DNA of 64,000 nucleotides from Rhizobium sp. Leaf262 (GCF_001422245.1 NZ_LMMM01000004.1:232902-296901); one strand, 5' to 3'. Positions 36,398 to 45,314 are shown, counted from the stretch's first letter. Made by a program: numbers and translations. Notes: generated by a model not told the origin, from the sequence alone.

Positions 36398-36640
36398 ATG
36401 GCGGAACGTTCTCAAAACCTGCAAGATCTTTTCCTTAACACCGTTCGCAAACAGAAGATTTCGTTGACGATTTTCTTGATCAACGGCGTAAAGCTGACGG
36501 GCGTTGTTACATCATTCGACAATTTCTGCGTTCTTCTGCGTCGTGACGGACATTCGCAGCTTGTTTACAAGCACGCGATCTCCACCATCATGCCGGGCCA
36601 GCCAATGCAGATGTTCGAATCGGAAGAGGGCGCTGCTTAA
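36398..36640 (+). CDS. hfq: RNA chaperone Hfq
   Basis: This 80-residue Sm-like protein starts at [10 protein letters not shown]. The frame is open 18 codons further upstream, but those codons are not part of the conserved protein. Sm1 is [24 protein letters not shown], shown here only to mark residues about 22-45, and the hallmark Sm2 motif YKHAISTI is present. The hexamer pairs small RNAs with mRNAs and affects nitrogen and carbon gene expression in rhizobia. The preceding 188 bases are non-coding and probably hold its promoter. hflX follows, as in many bacteria. Confidence 0.97.
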   Translation: MAERSQNLQDLFLNTVRKQKISLTIFLINGVKLTGVVTSFDNFCVLLRRDGHSQLVYKHAISTIMPGQPMQMFESEEGAA

Positions 36641-36767
36641 CGGCGCTGGACGACACGTCGTCATTTCCATTCTTGACCGGAACAACGGAACCTTAACGGG
36701 TGACCGTTGTTTTCCGTGATGCGCTCTGCATGAAGCAGCGGCAAAGCTTTTTAAAAAGGACGGGCTC

Positions 36768-38159
36768 ATTTCTACACGCGACACATCCAACGAATCCATC
36801 ATCCCAGAGCAGGAAAAGCATCGGGATGATATGCGCGCTGTGGTCATCATCCCGGTTCTCAAGCAAGGACGGCAGCCAAAGGAAGCACCGGCGACCACGG
36901 CTCCGCGGTCCATGGAAGCCAAGCTGGAGGAAGCCAAAGGGCTGGCCCTTGCAATCGATCTTCACATTTCCGAAGGTCTGATCGTGCCAGTCAATCAGCC
37001 ACGTCCAGCTACGCTGTTCGGTAGCGGCAAGATCGAAGAGATCGGGCAGCTTCTAGAAGAAACGAATTCCGGTCTCGTGATCATCGATCATCCGCTGACG
37101 CCCGTTCAACAGCGAAATCTTGAAAAACAGTGGAATTCCAAGGTCATAGACCGCACCGGTCTTATTCTTGAAATTTTTGGTCGCCGCGCTTCCACCAAGG
37201 AAGGGACACTGCAGGTCGATCTTGCTCACCTGAATTATCAGAAGGGACGTCTCGTTCGCAGCTGGACCCACCTGGAGCGTCAGCGCGGTGGTGCGGGCTT
37301 CATGGGTGGTCCAGGTGAAACGCAGATCGAAGCCGACCGCCGTTTGCTTCAGGAGCGCATTGTTCGTCTGGAACGCGAGCTGGAGCAAGTCGTGCGGACA
37401 CGCCAGCTGCATCGCGCCAAGCGCCGCAAGGTGCCTCACCCTATTGTTGCGCTCGTCGGTTATACGAATGCCGGGAAGTCCACGCTGTTCAATCGCATCA
37501 CCGGCGCAGGCGTTCTGGCTGAAGACATGCTCTTTGCAACGCTGGATCCCACGCTCCGCCGCATGAAGCTGCCGCATGGCCGCACCGTCATCCTTTCGGA
37601 TACGGTTGGTTTCATCTCCGATCTGCCCACTCATCTGGTCGCGGCTTTTCGCGCAACGCTTGAAGAGGTGCTCGAAGCAGACCTGATCCTTCACGTCCGC
37701 GACATGTCGGACCCGGACAACGGTGCGCAATCGGCTGACGTTCTGCGCATTCTCAACGATCTCGGGATAGACGAGAAAGTCGCCGACGAACGGATCATCG
37801 AGGTCTGGAACAAGGTCGACAGGCTGGAGCCCGAGCAGCACGACGCGATCATGCACAAGGCAGAGGGGCGCAACAGTGTCCGTGCCGTCTCTGCCATTAC
37901 TGGCGAAGGCGTCGACAGCCTGATGGAGGAGATTTCCCACCGGCTTTCTGGTGTTCTGATGGAAACAAGCATTGTGTTGGGCGTCGATCAACTGCCGATG
38001 CTGTCGTGGGTTTACAACAATGCGATTGTTGATTCCCGCGAAGACAATGAAGACGGCTCCGTTACACTGGACGTCCGCCTGTCCGAAGCGCAGTCGCTGG
38101 AGCTTGAGCGCCGTTTGGGAAAGACACAAAAGGCCGATGTCGAAGACTGGGAACGCTGA
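36768..38159 (+). CDS. hflX: GTPase HflX, probable non-AUG start
   Basis: HflX is a ribosome-associated GTPase that splits stalled 70S particles. The N-terminal HflX domain shows RPATLFGSGKIEEIGQLLEE and KVIDRTGLILEIFGRRA, then HLERQRGGAGFMGGPGETQ. The GTPase domain has G1 GYTNAGKSTLFN, G3 DTVGF and G4 NKVD. The first ATG (36831) has no ribosome site and would give 442 residues. The frame is open back to 36720, and an ATT at 36768 has AAGGA 7 bases before it. That adds 21 residues, and E. coli HflX also has residues before this point. The start is therefore uncertain: 36768 or 36831. Confidence 0.9.
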   Translation: MSTRDTSNESIIPEQEKHRDDMRAVVIIPVLKQGRQPKEAPATTAPRSMEAKLEEAKGLALAIDLHISEGLIVPVNQPRPATLFGSGKIEEIGQLLEETNSGLVIIDHPLTPVQQRNLEKQWNSKVIDRTGLILEIFGRRASTKEGTLQVDLAHLNYQKGRLVRSWTHLERQRGGAGFMGGPGETQIEADRRLLQERIVRLERELEQVVRTRQLHRAKRRKVPHPIVALVGYTNAGKSTLFNRITGAGVLAEDMLFATLDPTLRRMKLPHGRTVILSDTVGFISDLPTHLVAAFRATLEEVLEADLILHVRDMSDPDNGAQSADVLRILNDLGIDEKVADERIIEVWNKVDRLEPEQHDAIMHKAEGRNSVRAVSAITGEGVDSLMEEISHRLSGVLMETSIVLGVDQLPMLSWVYNNAIVDSREDNEDGSVTLDVRLSEAQSLELERRLGKTQKADVEDWER

Positions 38160-38221
38160 CCGCGATCCCAACTGACCTATGTCGGGAAAATGCTAATCAT
38201 TTTCTAACTTAAAACCATTTA

Positions 38222-38238
38222 CGCATAACCGTTATGCG
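38222..38238. promoter_or_regulatory. Palindrome upstream of the diguanylate cyclase gene
   Basis: CGCATAA-CCG-TTATGCG is a perfect 7-base-arm inverted repeat. It lies 4 bases before the first possible ATG (38243) of the GGDEF gene, so it is either an operator or evidence that translation starts further downstream. Confidence 0.45.
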
Positions 38239-38326
38239 ATAAATGCAACCAATAGTCCCCTGTTTGTTAGGGTTTCGTAACGGGCTGTATGTGATAGTGT
38301 CGTTCAATTCATACGAGCTTGAAACG

Positions 38327-39514
38327 ATGTTGCAACCCTTAGATTTGTCCACGGTGCTGTTGCTGCACAAGATGTCATTTTTTGTGGCTGCCTTGTGCTT
38401 TCTCTACGTGCGGTCTCAGTCGCGAGAGAGTGTCGGCCTCGGTTTTCTTGCAATTGGCTTCTTCCTAGTGGGGGTGACGTCGGCTCTCGTCAGCATGAGC
38501 AAGGTTTTCGTAGACTATCAGAACACTCTCGCCCTGATGGGAAATTTCGCCGGCCTCGTCGGCTACTCGATTTTCTGGATCGGTGTTTGCAGGATCAGCA
38601 CGCAACAGCGCAGACGCCGTGAGTGGCTGATTCTGGTCTTGCCGGTGGTTTCCACCGGCATGCTGCTCGTGACCGGCTTGTGCGAAAACTCGGTTGCCAG
38701 AACCACCGTTTTTCAATCCGTTGCAGCCGTATTGCTGCTGGCGTCGGCATCGACCATTTTCAAAGACCGCCTTATCGAGCCGTTGCCGGTTCGAAAGCCG
38801 CTGGCCGCCACCATGGCGTTCACCGCATTCCTGAGTGCGCTGGTCGTTGGTGGCGTGTTGTTTCCTGATGTGACATTCGTCGCGCCACGCAATGCCTTCT
38901 TCGTGTCGATCGTCTGTCATTTCGCAATCGCTGTTTTCGTTCTCGGACTGGTCACCGGTCGTGCGGAAGAGGGGCTGCGAAGGCTGGCAGATCTGGATGT
39001 TTTGACAGGCGTTCCCAATAGGCGATCATTCTCCTCACGGCTGCCTGCATTAATGCGTCAAGGCGATGTCATCGTCATGATCGACATCGATCATTTCAAG
39101 CGCATCAATGACGGATTCGGACATCTGGCAGGTGACGAGGTCTTGATCCGGGTGGCGCAGGAATTGTCTGCGCGCATTCGTCCCAATGATAGTTTTGCGC
39201 GTTTTGGCGGCGAAGAATTCATCCTGTTTCTGCCCGCGACGGGGGAGAGCGATGCATTTACGCTGGTGGATAGCGTTCGGCAGCTCGTCGGCTCGATCAA
39301 GCATATTATCGACGATCAAAAAGTTGCGGCCACGCTAAGCATGGGGCTTGCCGTGTGCGAAGAGAAGAACTGCACGCCGCATGCGCTCATCAAGATGGCG
39401 GATACGGCGCTTTATGCCTCGAAAGCGTCCGGGCGTGACCGGTTGACGGTCTATCGCGCAAAGGACTTCGAGAAGGATTCCAGCCTGTCGGACCACGTTC
39501 GCAATGCGGGTTGA
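38327..39514 (+). CDS. Membrane-bound diguanylate cyclase (GGDEF domain)
   Basis: About 395 residues from MLQPLDLSTVLLL; an in-frame ATG at 38243 would add 28 residues but directly abuts a palindrome. About seven membrane segments form a sensor region (residues 10-215). A C-terminal GGDEF domain follows, beginning LADLDVLTGVPNRRSF. The active site is GGEEF and the substrate-binding stretch is DIDHFKRINDGFGH, so it should make cyclic-di-GMP. The inhibitory site RPND lies exactly five residues before GGEEF, so product feedback is expected. No EAL domain is present. The signal sensed is unknown. Confidence 0.9.
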   Translation: MLQPLDLSTVLLLHKMSFFVAALCFLYVRSQSRESVGLGFLAIGFFLVGVTSALVSMSKVFVDYQNTLALMGNFAGLVGYSIFWIGVCRISTQQRRRREWLILVLPVVSTGMLLVTGLCENSVARTTVFQSVAAVLLLASASTIFKDRLIEPLPVRKPLAATMAFTAFLSALVVGGVLFPDVTFVAPRNAFFVSIVCHFAIAVFVLGLVTGRAEEGLRRLADLDVLTGVPNRRSFSSRLPALMRQGDVIVMIDIDHFKRINDGFGHLAGDEVLIRVAQELSARIRPNDSFARFGGEEFILFLPATGESDAFTLVDSVRQLVGSIKHIIDDQKVAATLSMGLAVCEEKNCTPHALIKMADTALYASKASGRDRLTVYRAKDFEKDSSLSDHVRNAG

Positions 39515-39519
39515 GTGTG

Positions 39520-39545
39520 AGGTCTCTAGGAAAGAGACCTTTCGA
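39520..39545. terminator. Hairpin between the convergent GGDEF and mazG genes
   Basis: AGGTCTCT-AGGAA-AGAGACCT then TTTCG: an eight-base perfect stem. It overlaps the last codons of mazG and lies just after the GGDEF stop. It probably ends the GGDEF message. Confidence 0.5.
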
Positions 39546-40359
39546 TAGCCTTTGCCGACTGCCATAAATCCTCCATCCGCTCCAATGTTGCGGCTTCCAG
39601 CGTTTCTCCGTTGTCGGCAAGCGACGTTTCGATATGGCGGAAGCGGCGGCGGAATTTGGTGTTGGTGCCGCGAAGGGCGTTTTCGGGATCTGTCCTGACG
39701 TGACGACCGATATTGACGAGTGCAAAAATAAGATCACCCAACTCTTCGGATACCTTCTCCGGTTTCCCCTCCGCCAAGGCCTCTCGAAGCTCGCGCACTT
39801 CTTCCTCGATCTTGTCGAGAATGGGTTGGGGGGCAGACCAGTCGAAGCCCACGCGGGCAGCCTGTTCCTGTAGTTTCAATGCTTCGGTCAGGGCAGGTTG
39901 AGTGCGTTGGACGCCACCCAGAAAACCTGCCTTCGCATCATCACCAAGCCCGCGCTTTGCTCGCCGCTCGGCACGGTCGCGCTTTTCCTGCGCCTTGATG
40001 GCATCCCATTGCAGCTTCACCGATTCCGCCGTGTCAGCGGGCGATAGTGCAAAGACATGAGGATGGCGGCGGATCATCTTGGATGTGACGGCGTGGACGA
40101 CATCGCCGAAAGAGAAGGCACCCATCTCCTCGGCAATACGGGAGTGAAACACCACTTGCAGCAACAGGTCGCCCAACTCGTCGCAGAGATCGTCCATATC
40201 GTTGCGTTCGATGGCATCTGCCACCTCATAAGCCTCTTCAACCGTATAGGGCTTGATGGTTTCGAACGTCTGGACGATGTCCCAGGGGCATCCGGTTTCC
40301 GGCTGTCGCAAGGCTTCCATGATCTCGATGAGACGGGAAATATCCTTCGAGGCTTCCAT
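39526..40359 (-). CDS. mazG: Nucleoside triphosphate pyrophosphohydrolase MazG
   Basis: This 277-residue house-cleaning enzyme removes non-canonical or stress-related NTPs. It has two MazG helical domains. The first (about residues 8-105) has CPWDIVQTFETIKPYTVEEAYEV and the metal motif DELGDLLLQVVFHSRIAEE. The second (about 165-250) has EEEVRELREAL and EELGDLIFALVNIGRH. The EExxE plus ExxD ligand pattern is complete in both. The gene is convergent with the GGDEF gene and 24 bases downstream of the deaminase gene, likely in one unit with it. Confidence 0.96.
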   Translation of the reverse strand: MEASKDISRLIEIMEALRQPETGCPWDIVQTFETIKPYTVEEAYEVADAIERNDMDDLCDELGDLLLQVVFHSRIAEEMGAFSFGDVVHAVTSKMIRRHPHVFALSPADTAESVKLQWDAIKAQEKRDRAERRAKRGLGDDAKAGFLGGVQRTQPALTEALKLQEQAARVGFDWSAPQPILDKIEEEVRELREALAEGKPEKVSEELGDLIFALVNIGRHVRTDPENALRGTNTKFRRRFRHIETSLADNGETLEAATLERMEDLWQSAKAIERSLS

Positions 40360-40383
40360 TGTATGGTCTTTCTGCGGCTGATC

Positions 40384-40971
40384 TCAGTTCAGGGGGATAT
40401 TGTTGTCGGCCTTGGAGGACTGGTAATTGCGCGACAGGTCGTCATAGGTCGCCTTGATACGCGCGGTCTGCTCCTTCAATCGTGCTTTGAGGGATGGTTC
40501 GGCGTTTTCCACGAGATCGGCGATGAAATAGGAATTCCAGAACGCGTTACTGCGTCTGTATCCGCCGGGCTCAAGACCGAAAACTTCTTTCAGAATTTTG
40601 AGGTCGTGGGGAATGGCGAAGGAATCGCGCGAATCCTCATGGCTGAAAAACGAGTAGAAATTATCGAAACCGGCCCATGTGATTGCGGACATGCACATGG
40701 TGCAGGGTTCATGGGTGGACAGGAAGATCAGATCCTTGGTGTTTAACGTTTCGCCCAGCTCGTAGAATCGCTTTAGCGTATGGACTTCCCCATGCCAGAG
40801 CGGATTTTCCAACTCGTTGTTGGTTTCTGCGATGACAAGCGAAAGGTCGGACTTGCGCAAGATGGCAGCGCCGAAGACCTTGTTGCCCAACGCAACTCCC
40901 CTTGCTGTGAGGGGAAGAATATCCTTCTCGATGACATCGAGCAGGCGCGACGCTATAGTATCTTCTGTCAA
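40384..40971 (-). CDS. Nucleoside deaminase-like zinc enzyme
   Basis: This 195-residue protein belongs to the cytidine/deoxycytidylate deaminase superfamily. The zinc site is HGEVHTL and STHEPCTMCMSA: His, the catalytic Glu, and two Cys. The first motif reads HGE where most family members have HAE. A long C-terminal extension beyond the deaminase fold (FYSFFSHEDSRDSF through LKARLKEQTARI) sets it apart from tRNA or guanine deaminases. The start is TTG with AGGAAA upstream. The substrate cannot be assigned; the mazG neighbour hints at nucleotide salvage or sanitation. Confidence 0.8.
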   Translation of the reverse strand: MTEDTIASRLLDVIEKDILPLTARGVALGNKVFGAAILRKSDLSLVIAETNNELENPLWHGEVHTLKRFYELGETLNTKDLIFLSTHEPCTMCMSAITWAGFDNFYSFFSHEDSRDSFAIPHDLKILKEVFGLEPGGYRRSNAFWNSYFIADLVENAEPSLKARLKEQTARIKATYDDLSRNYQSSKADNNIPLN

Positions 40972-41197
40972 GGTATTTTCCTGTTCGATGAATGCTCAGT
41001 CTTTGAACATTCTGCTGCGAAAATTGCCGAAAAAATGCACAGATTTGGTAGAAATTGTGTGGATTTACAACAACGTGCCGTTTTTGACAGGCCGGTTGCT
41101 TTTCCTCCAAATCAGTGCTTGCCGAGCAATAAAAATCTACTGCAATATAGCAAGCGAATTTCTGTACCTTCAATACCGCTGATGGATCGGACATATT
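40972..41197. other. Divergent intergenic region between the deaminase and cysG genes
   Basis: This region of 226 bases is AT-rich relative to the flanks and contains no supported gene. It should carry the promoter of the cysG-cysI operon. CysB-type sites are degenerate, and I cannot identify one with confidence. Confidence 0.5.
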
Positions 41198-42664
41198 ATG
41201 GGCATGCCTCAAAACGCTACAGATACGGTCGACCATCGGCTTACGACTTTCCCTGCTTTTTTCAAAGTGGAGAAGCGACCTGTCGCCGTGTTTGGAAATG
41301 GCGACGAAGCTTTCGCCAAGGTCCGTCTGCTGCTCAACACCAGCGCTGACATCCAGGCTTTTGCAGACGCGCCGCAAGATGACTACGCAGCGCTGCTTGC
41401 AAGCGGGCAGGTGACGCATCATTCTCTTCCCTTCTCGCCAGAACGTCTTGATGGCGCGGTGCTGGTTTTTGCAGCAACGGGCGAAGAGGCGCTGGACAGA
41501 GAGATCGTTGATGCCGCGCGTGCAAGATCGATTCCAGCCAATGCGGTCGACCAACCTGGCTATTGTGATTTCTACACGCCGGGCCTCGTGTCTCGTGCGC
41601 CCGTTGCCGTCGCGATCTGCACAGAGGGTGCCGGACCGGTGTTGGGTCAGATGATCAGGGCACGCATCGATCAGATGCTGGCCCCTTCGCTTGGCCGGCT
41701 GGCGCGGCTGGCCGTTGATTATCGCGATGCGGCCGAGCAAGCCGTTCCAAAGGGTGCGTTGCGCCGAAATTTCTGGCGTCGGTTCTTCTCCGGCGGCGTC
41801 GCGGATGCGGTCGCATTGAACGATATCGAATCTGCCCGTCTTGCTGCCCAGCAGTTGCTGGCGTCCCCGGAACGTCCTGAAGGCTACGTCTGGCTTGTTG
41901 GTGCCGGCCCGGGTGCGGAAGATTTATTGACGCTGCGGGCGCAGCGCGTGCTGATGCAGGCCGATGTCATCGTCTACGACGCGTTGGTGCCCCAGGAAAT
42001 CGTCAATATGGGACGTCGCGATGCAGAGCGTCTTTCCGTTGGCAAGCGCAAAGGCTGTCACTCAAAATCACAGGCTGACATCAACAAGCTGCTGGTGGCG
42101 CTGGGTGAAGAGGGTAAGCGCGTCGTTCGCCTGAAATCCGGCGATCCGCTCGTCTATGGCCGTGCCGCAGAGGAAATGGCTGCCTTGCGAGAGGCCGGTA
42201 TCGGCTATGAAATCGTTCCCGGCATCACGTCCGCTTTTGCCGCCGCTGCGGATTTCGAATTGCCGCTGACGTTGCGGGGCATCGCGTCCTCACTCATCTT
42301 CACGACCGGCCACGATCTCGCAGGCGATATTCTGCCGGACTGGGCCCGTCTGGCCGTATCGGGTGCGACGATTGCGGTCTATATGGGCCGTTCCGTCGCC
42401 GCATCAGTGGCAACACGTCTCATGAATGCCGGGCTCAACGCTGATACCACCGTTGCTGTCATCGAGAATGCCAGCCGGTCATATCGCCGCCTCATGCATG
42501 GTACATTGAGAGATTTGCCGCAACTCGAACATCGTGATGAGTTGACCGGTCCGGTCATGGTCATCATCGGTGACGCAGTTGCTGGTGCCAATTTTGAAAG
42601 ATCGGAAGCGCTGGCTCTTGCCGGTACGTCGTCCGATCTGAAGCAGGAGTATGCAAATGGTTGA
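41198..42664 (+). CDS. cysG: Siroheme synthase (bifunctional CysG)
   Basis: This 488-residue enzyme makes siroheme from uroporphyrinogen III. The N-terminal dehydrogenase/ferrochelatase half (about 1-210) starts with the NAD fold VAVFGNGDEAFAKVRLLL. The C-terminal SAM uroporphyrinogen methyltransferase half (about 222-470) has VWLVGAGPGAEDLLTLRAQR, RLKSGDPLVYGRAAEE and GITSAFAAAA. The glycine motif is GNGDE rather than the usual GGG, a mild divergence. It heads a sulfite-reduction operon and supplies the prosthetic group of CysI. The end overlaps the next gene by 8 bases. Confidence 0.95.
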   Translation: MGMPQNATDTVDHRLTTFPAFFKVEKRPVAVFGNGDEAFAKVRLLLNTSADIQAFADAPQDDYAALLASGQVTHHSLPFSPERLDGAVLVFAATGEEALDREIVDAARARSIPANAVDQPGYCDFYTPGLVSRAPVAVAICTEGAGPVLGQMIRARIDQMLAPSLGRLARLAVDYRDAAEQAVPKGALRRNFWRRFFSGGVADAVALNDIESARLAAQQLLASPERPEGYVWLVGAGPGAEDLLTLRAQRVLMQADVIVYDALVPQEIVNMGRRDAERLSVGKRKGCHSKSQADINKLLVALGEEGKRVVRLKSGDPLVYGRAAEEMAALREAGIGYEIVPGITSAFAAAADFELPLTLRGIASSLIFTTGHDLAGDILPDWARLAVSGATIAVYMGRSVAASVATRLMNAGLNADTTVAVIENASRSYRRLMHGTLRDLPQLEHRDELTGPVMVIIGDAVAGANFERSEALALAGTSSDLKQEYANG

Positions 42665-42971
42665 CAAGGTTCTGACAGCCAACCGTCTGGATGATGGCAT
42701 CGCCGTCTGGCTCGATGCAAACGGCGCGTGGAACGAAGACCTCCAGTCGGCACTGGTTGCCCGTCATCCCGAAGCAGAAGCCTCGCTCGAAGAGATCGGC
42801 AAACGCGATTTCTCCGCCAACAAGGTGGTGGATGTGAATATCGTCGATGTCACCGAGGAAAATGGCCGCCTGTGGCCTACACGCCTGCGCGAACGGATCC
42901 GTGCCGCGGGACCAACCATTCACTATGCCGAGGGCTTTGCGCCAGCGGACGCAGCCTTTATCGCAGTCTGA
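42657..42971 (+). CDS. DUF2849 protein of the sulfite reductase operon
   Basis: This small protein of about 104 residues starts MVDKVLTANRLDDGIAVWLD. The ATG at 42657 is chosen because CAGGAG lies 7 bases before it; the ATG at 42651 is too close. It matches the DUF2849 family, which I know from alphaproteobacterial cysG-cysI operons. It has no membrane segment or Cys and no recognised cofactor motif. The tight packing (overlap with cysG, 8 bases to cysI) argues for a role tied to sulfite reductase, but the function is unknown. Confidence 0.85.
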   Translation: MVDKVLTANRLDDGIAVWLDANGAWNEDLQSALVARHPEAEASLEEIGKRDFSANKVVDVNIVDVTEENGRLWPTRLRERIRAAGPTIHYAEGFAPADAAFIAV

Positions 42972-42979
42972 GGAATACC

Positions 42980-44650
42980 ATGTATCGCTACGATGAGTTC
43001 GACCACGCTTTTGTTCATGGTCGCGTGGAGCAATTTCGCGATCAGGTTCAACGACGCCTTTCGGGCGAGCTGGCCGAAGACGCGTTCAAACCCTTGCGGC
43101 TGATGAACGGCGTCTATTTGCAATTGCACGCTTACATGTTGCGGGTCGCCATTCCCTATGGGACGCTGAACGCAAAGCAGATGCGGATGCTGGCGCATAT
43201 CGCGCGCAAATATGACCGCGGCTATGGTCACTTCACGACGCGTCAGAACATTCAGTACAACTGGCCTCGCCTTGCCGATACGCCGGATATTCTTGCGGAG
43301 CTTTCCAGCGTCGAGATGCATGCGTTGCAGACCTCGGGCAACTGCATTCGCAACGTTACCGCGGATCATTTCGCGGGAGCCGCTGCAGATGAGGTGGCCG
43401 ATCCGCGTCCTTACGCGGAAATTCTGCGGCAGTGGTCATCCGTTCATCCTGAATTTTCTTTCCTGCCACGCAAGTTCAAAATTGCGGTGACGGGTGCCGA
43501 GCGCGACCGCGCGGCCATTCAGGTGCATGATATTGGTCTGCATTTGAAAAAGAACGAAAAGGGTGAGATCGGCTTTGCGGTCTATGTCGGCGGCGGGCAG
43601 GGCAGAACCCCGATGATTGCCAAAAAGATCAACGACTTCCTGCCGGAAGCGGATCTTCTCTCCTACACGACGGCCATCATGCGTGTGTATAACCTTCATG
43701 GTCGTCGGGACAACAAGTATAAGGCGCGTATCAAGATCCTCGTCCACGAAACGGGAGCTGAGGAACTGACGCGTCAGATCGAGGCGGAATTCGCAGAGCT
43801 GAAAAACAGCGAGCTGAAGCTGCCCGACAACGACATCGCGGCGATTACCGCCTACTTTGCACTGCCCGATTTGAAGCAGCGTCCGGAAGGTTGGGAAAGC
43901 GTCGCGCGCTGGAAGAAGGCCGATCCTGAGTTCGCCCGCTGGGTCGATCAGAACGTCCAGCCGCACAAACATCCAGACCACGGCATGGTGACGGTCTCAC
44001 TGAAGCCTATCGGTGGGATTCCAGGCGACGCATCCGATGCGCAGATGGATATCGTTGCCGATATCGCAGAAGAATACGCGTTCGATGAAATCCGCATCAG
44101 CCACGAGCAGAATATCATTCTGCCACATGTGGCCCTTGCAGATCTGGAGCCTGTTTATCGTGCGCTTCAGGGCGCAGGTCTTGCCACCGCCAATGCCGGG
44201 TTGATTACCGACATCATCGCCTGTCCCGGGCTGGACTATTGCGCGCTGGCCAATGCGCGATCCATTCCGCTCTCGCAGGAAATTTCCAATCGGTTCGGCT
44301 CTGCCGAGCGACAGGCGGAAATAGGTGAGCTGAAGATCAAGATTTCCGGCTGTATCAACGCTTGTGGCCACCACCATGTCGGCCATATCGGTTTGCTGGG
44401 TGTGGAGAAGAAGGGTGCCGAGCTCTACCAGATCACATTGGGTGGCTCCGGCGACGAGAATTCGTCCATCGGCGAAATCATCGGTCGCGGTTTCGAACCG
44501 GAAAAGGTCACGGATGCGGTAGAGACTATAGTCGATACTTATCTTGGACTGCGTCTTTCCAAGGACGAGACATTCCTGGAAGCCTACAGACGCGTCGGGC
44601 AGCAGCCTTTCAAGGAAGCGCTCTACCCGGCAGCCGCCGCAGCCGCTTGA
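42980..44650 (+). CDS. cysI: Nitrite/sulfite reductase, siroheme subunit
   Basis: This 556-residue hemoprotein reduces sulfite to sulfide. The start MYRYDEFDHAFVHGR has TGAGGAA upstream; the longer open frame is a shadow. Two sirohaem-ferredoxin repeats are visible. RQNIQYNWPRLADTPDIL and TSGNCIRNVTADHFAGA lie in the first. The [4Fe-4S]-siroheme ligands lie in the second: CPGLDYCALAN and SGCINACGHHHVGH. No flavin-binding CysJ gene is nearby, so a ferredoxin-type donor is likely. cysG upstream and DUF934 downstream mark this as the assimilatory sulfite reductase rather than nitrite reductase. Confidence 0.93.
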   Translation: MYRYDEFDHAFVHGRVEQFRDQVQRRLSGELAEDAFKPLRLMNGVYLQLHAYMLRVAIPYGTLNAKQMRMLAHIARKYDRGYGHFTTRQNIQYNWPRLADTPDILAELSSVEMHALQTSGNCIRNVTADHFAGAAADEVADPRPYAEILRQWSSVHPEFSFLPRKFKIAVTGAERDRAAIQVHDIGLHLKKNEKGEIGFAVYVGGGQGRTPMIAKKINDFLPEADLLSYTTAIMRVYNLHGRRDNKYKARIKILVHETGAEELTRQIEAEFAELKNSELKLPDNDIAAITAYFALPDLKQRPEGWESVARWKKADPEFARWVDQNVQPHKHPDHGMVTVSLKPIGGIPGDASDAQMDIVADIAEEYAFDEIRISHEQNIILPHVALADLEPVYRALQGAGLATANAGLITDIIACPGLDYCALANARSIPLSQEISNRFGSAERQAEIGELKIKISGCINACGHHHVGHIGLLGVEKKGAELYQITLGGSGDENSSIGEIIGRGFEPEKVTDAVETIVDTYLGLRLSKDETFLEAYRRVGQQPFKEALYPAAAAAA

Positions 44651-44663
44651 GGAACACCACATC

Positions 44664-45170
44664 ATGACAAAAATCTGGAACGAGAGCGGATTCGTCGAAA
44701 ACGATCCATGGGTGATAGAGACCGAGGAGTTGAAGGCGGTTGAGGGACAGCAGGTGCTTCTGCCGCTCGACGCATTCATCGCGCGTGCTGAGGAGAGCAA
44801 TGAGGTTGGCCTCGGCGTTCTCATTACGCCAGCGGACGATGTGGAGAAGCTTCATCCCTTCATCGACCGTGTTGCACTTGTTGCCGTCAGCTTCCCGGCT
44901 TTTAGCGACGGTCGCGGGTTCAGCCACGCTTCGTTGTTGCGCTCCCGTCTCAATTACGCTGGCGAGCTGCGGGCTGTGGGAGATGTCCTGATCGATCAGG
45001 TACCCCTCATGTTGCGCACTGGCTTCACCAGTTTCGCCGTCAGAAACGAAACAGCGATCCGCCGCTTGTCCGAGAACCGGCTTCCGGCCATCGACGTGTA
45101 CTATCAACCGACGGCGAAAGCGGCAAAGAGCGGCGAAAGCTACAGTTGGCGTCGTCGTCCAGCGATATAA
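44664..45170 (+). CDS. DUF934 protein of the sulfite reductase operon
   Basis: This 168-residue soluble protein starts at MTKIWNESGFVENDPW, 13 bases after cysI, with GAGGAA upstream. It has the family block SFPAFSDGRGFSHASLLR, then LNYAGELRAVGDVLIDQ. Members are encoded beside CysI or CysH across proteobacteria, and the biochemical role is not established to my knowledge. No metal or nucleotide motif is obvious. The long in-frame extension upstream lies inside cysI and is not real. Confidence 0.88.
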   Translation: MTKIWNESGFVENDPWVIETEELKAVEGQQVLLPLDAFIARAEESNEVGLGVLITPADDVEKLHPFIDRVALVAVSFPAFSDGRGFSHASLLRSRLNYAGELRAVGDVLIDQVPLMLRTGFTSFAVRNETAIRRLSENRLPAIDVYYQPTAKAAKSGESYSWRRRPAI

Positions 45171-45178
45171 GACTTTGC

Positions 45179-45211
45179 GTGGAAATATGAGTTTAAGATA
45201 CATATTTCCAC
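45179..45211. promoter_or_regulatory. Long inverted repeat upstream of fpr
   Basis: GTGGAAATATG and CATATTTCCAC are perfect 11-base arms separated by 11 AT-rich bases. It lies 104-136 bases before the fpr start and just after the DUF934 stop. There is no T-run, so it is more likely an operator than a terminator. No known regulator consensus matches that I can name. Confidence 0.5.
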
Positions 45212-45314
45212 ACGCATGGCTCCAATGACATTCCCATACCTTCAAAAGGCCGGGGAAATGGTATATTGCCGCTTCTGAAAATGTCGCGCAATAAATGAGA
45301 TGGACGGATAGAGA

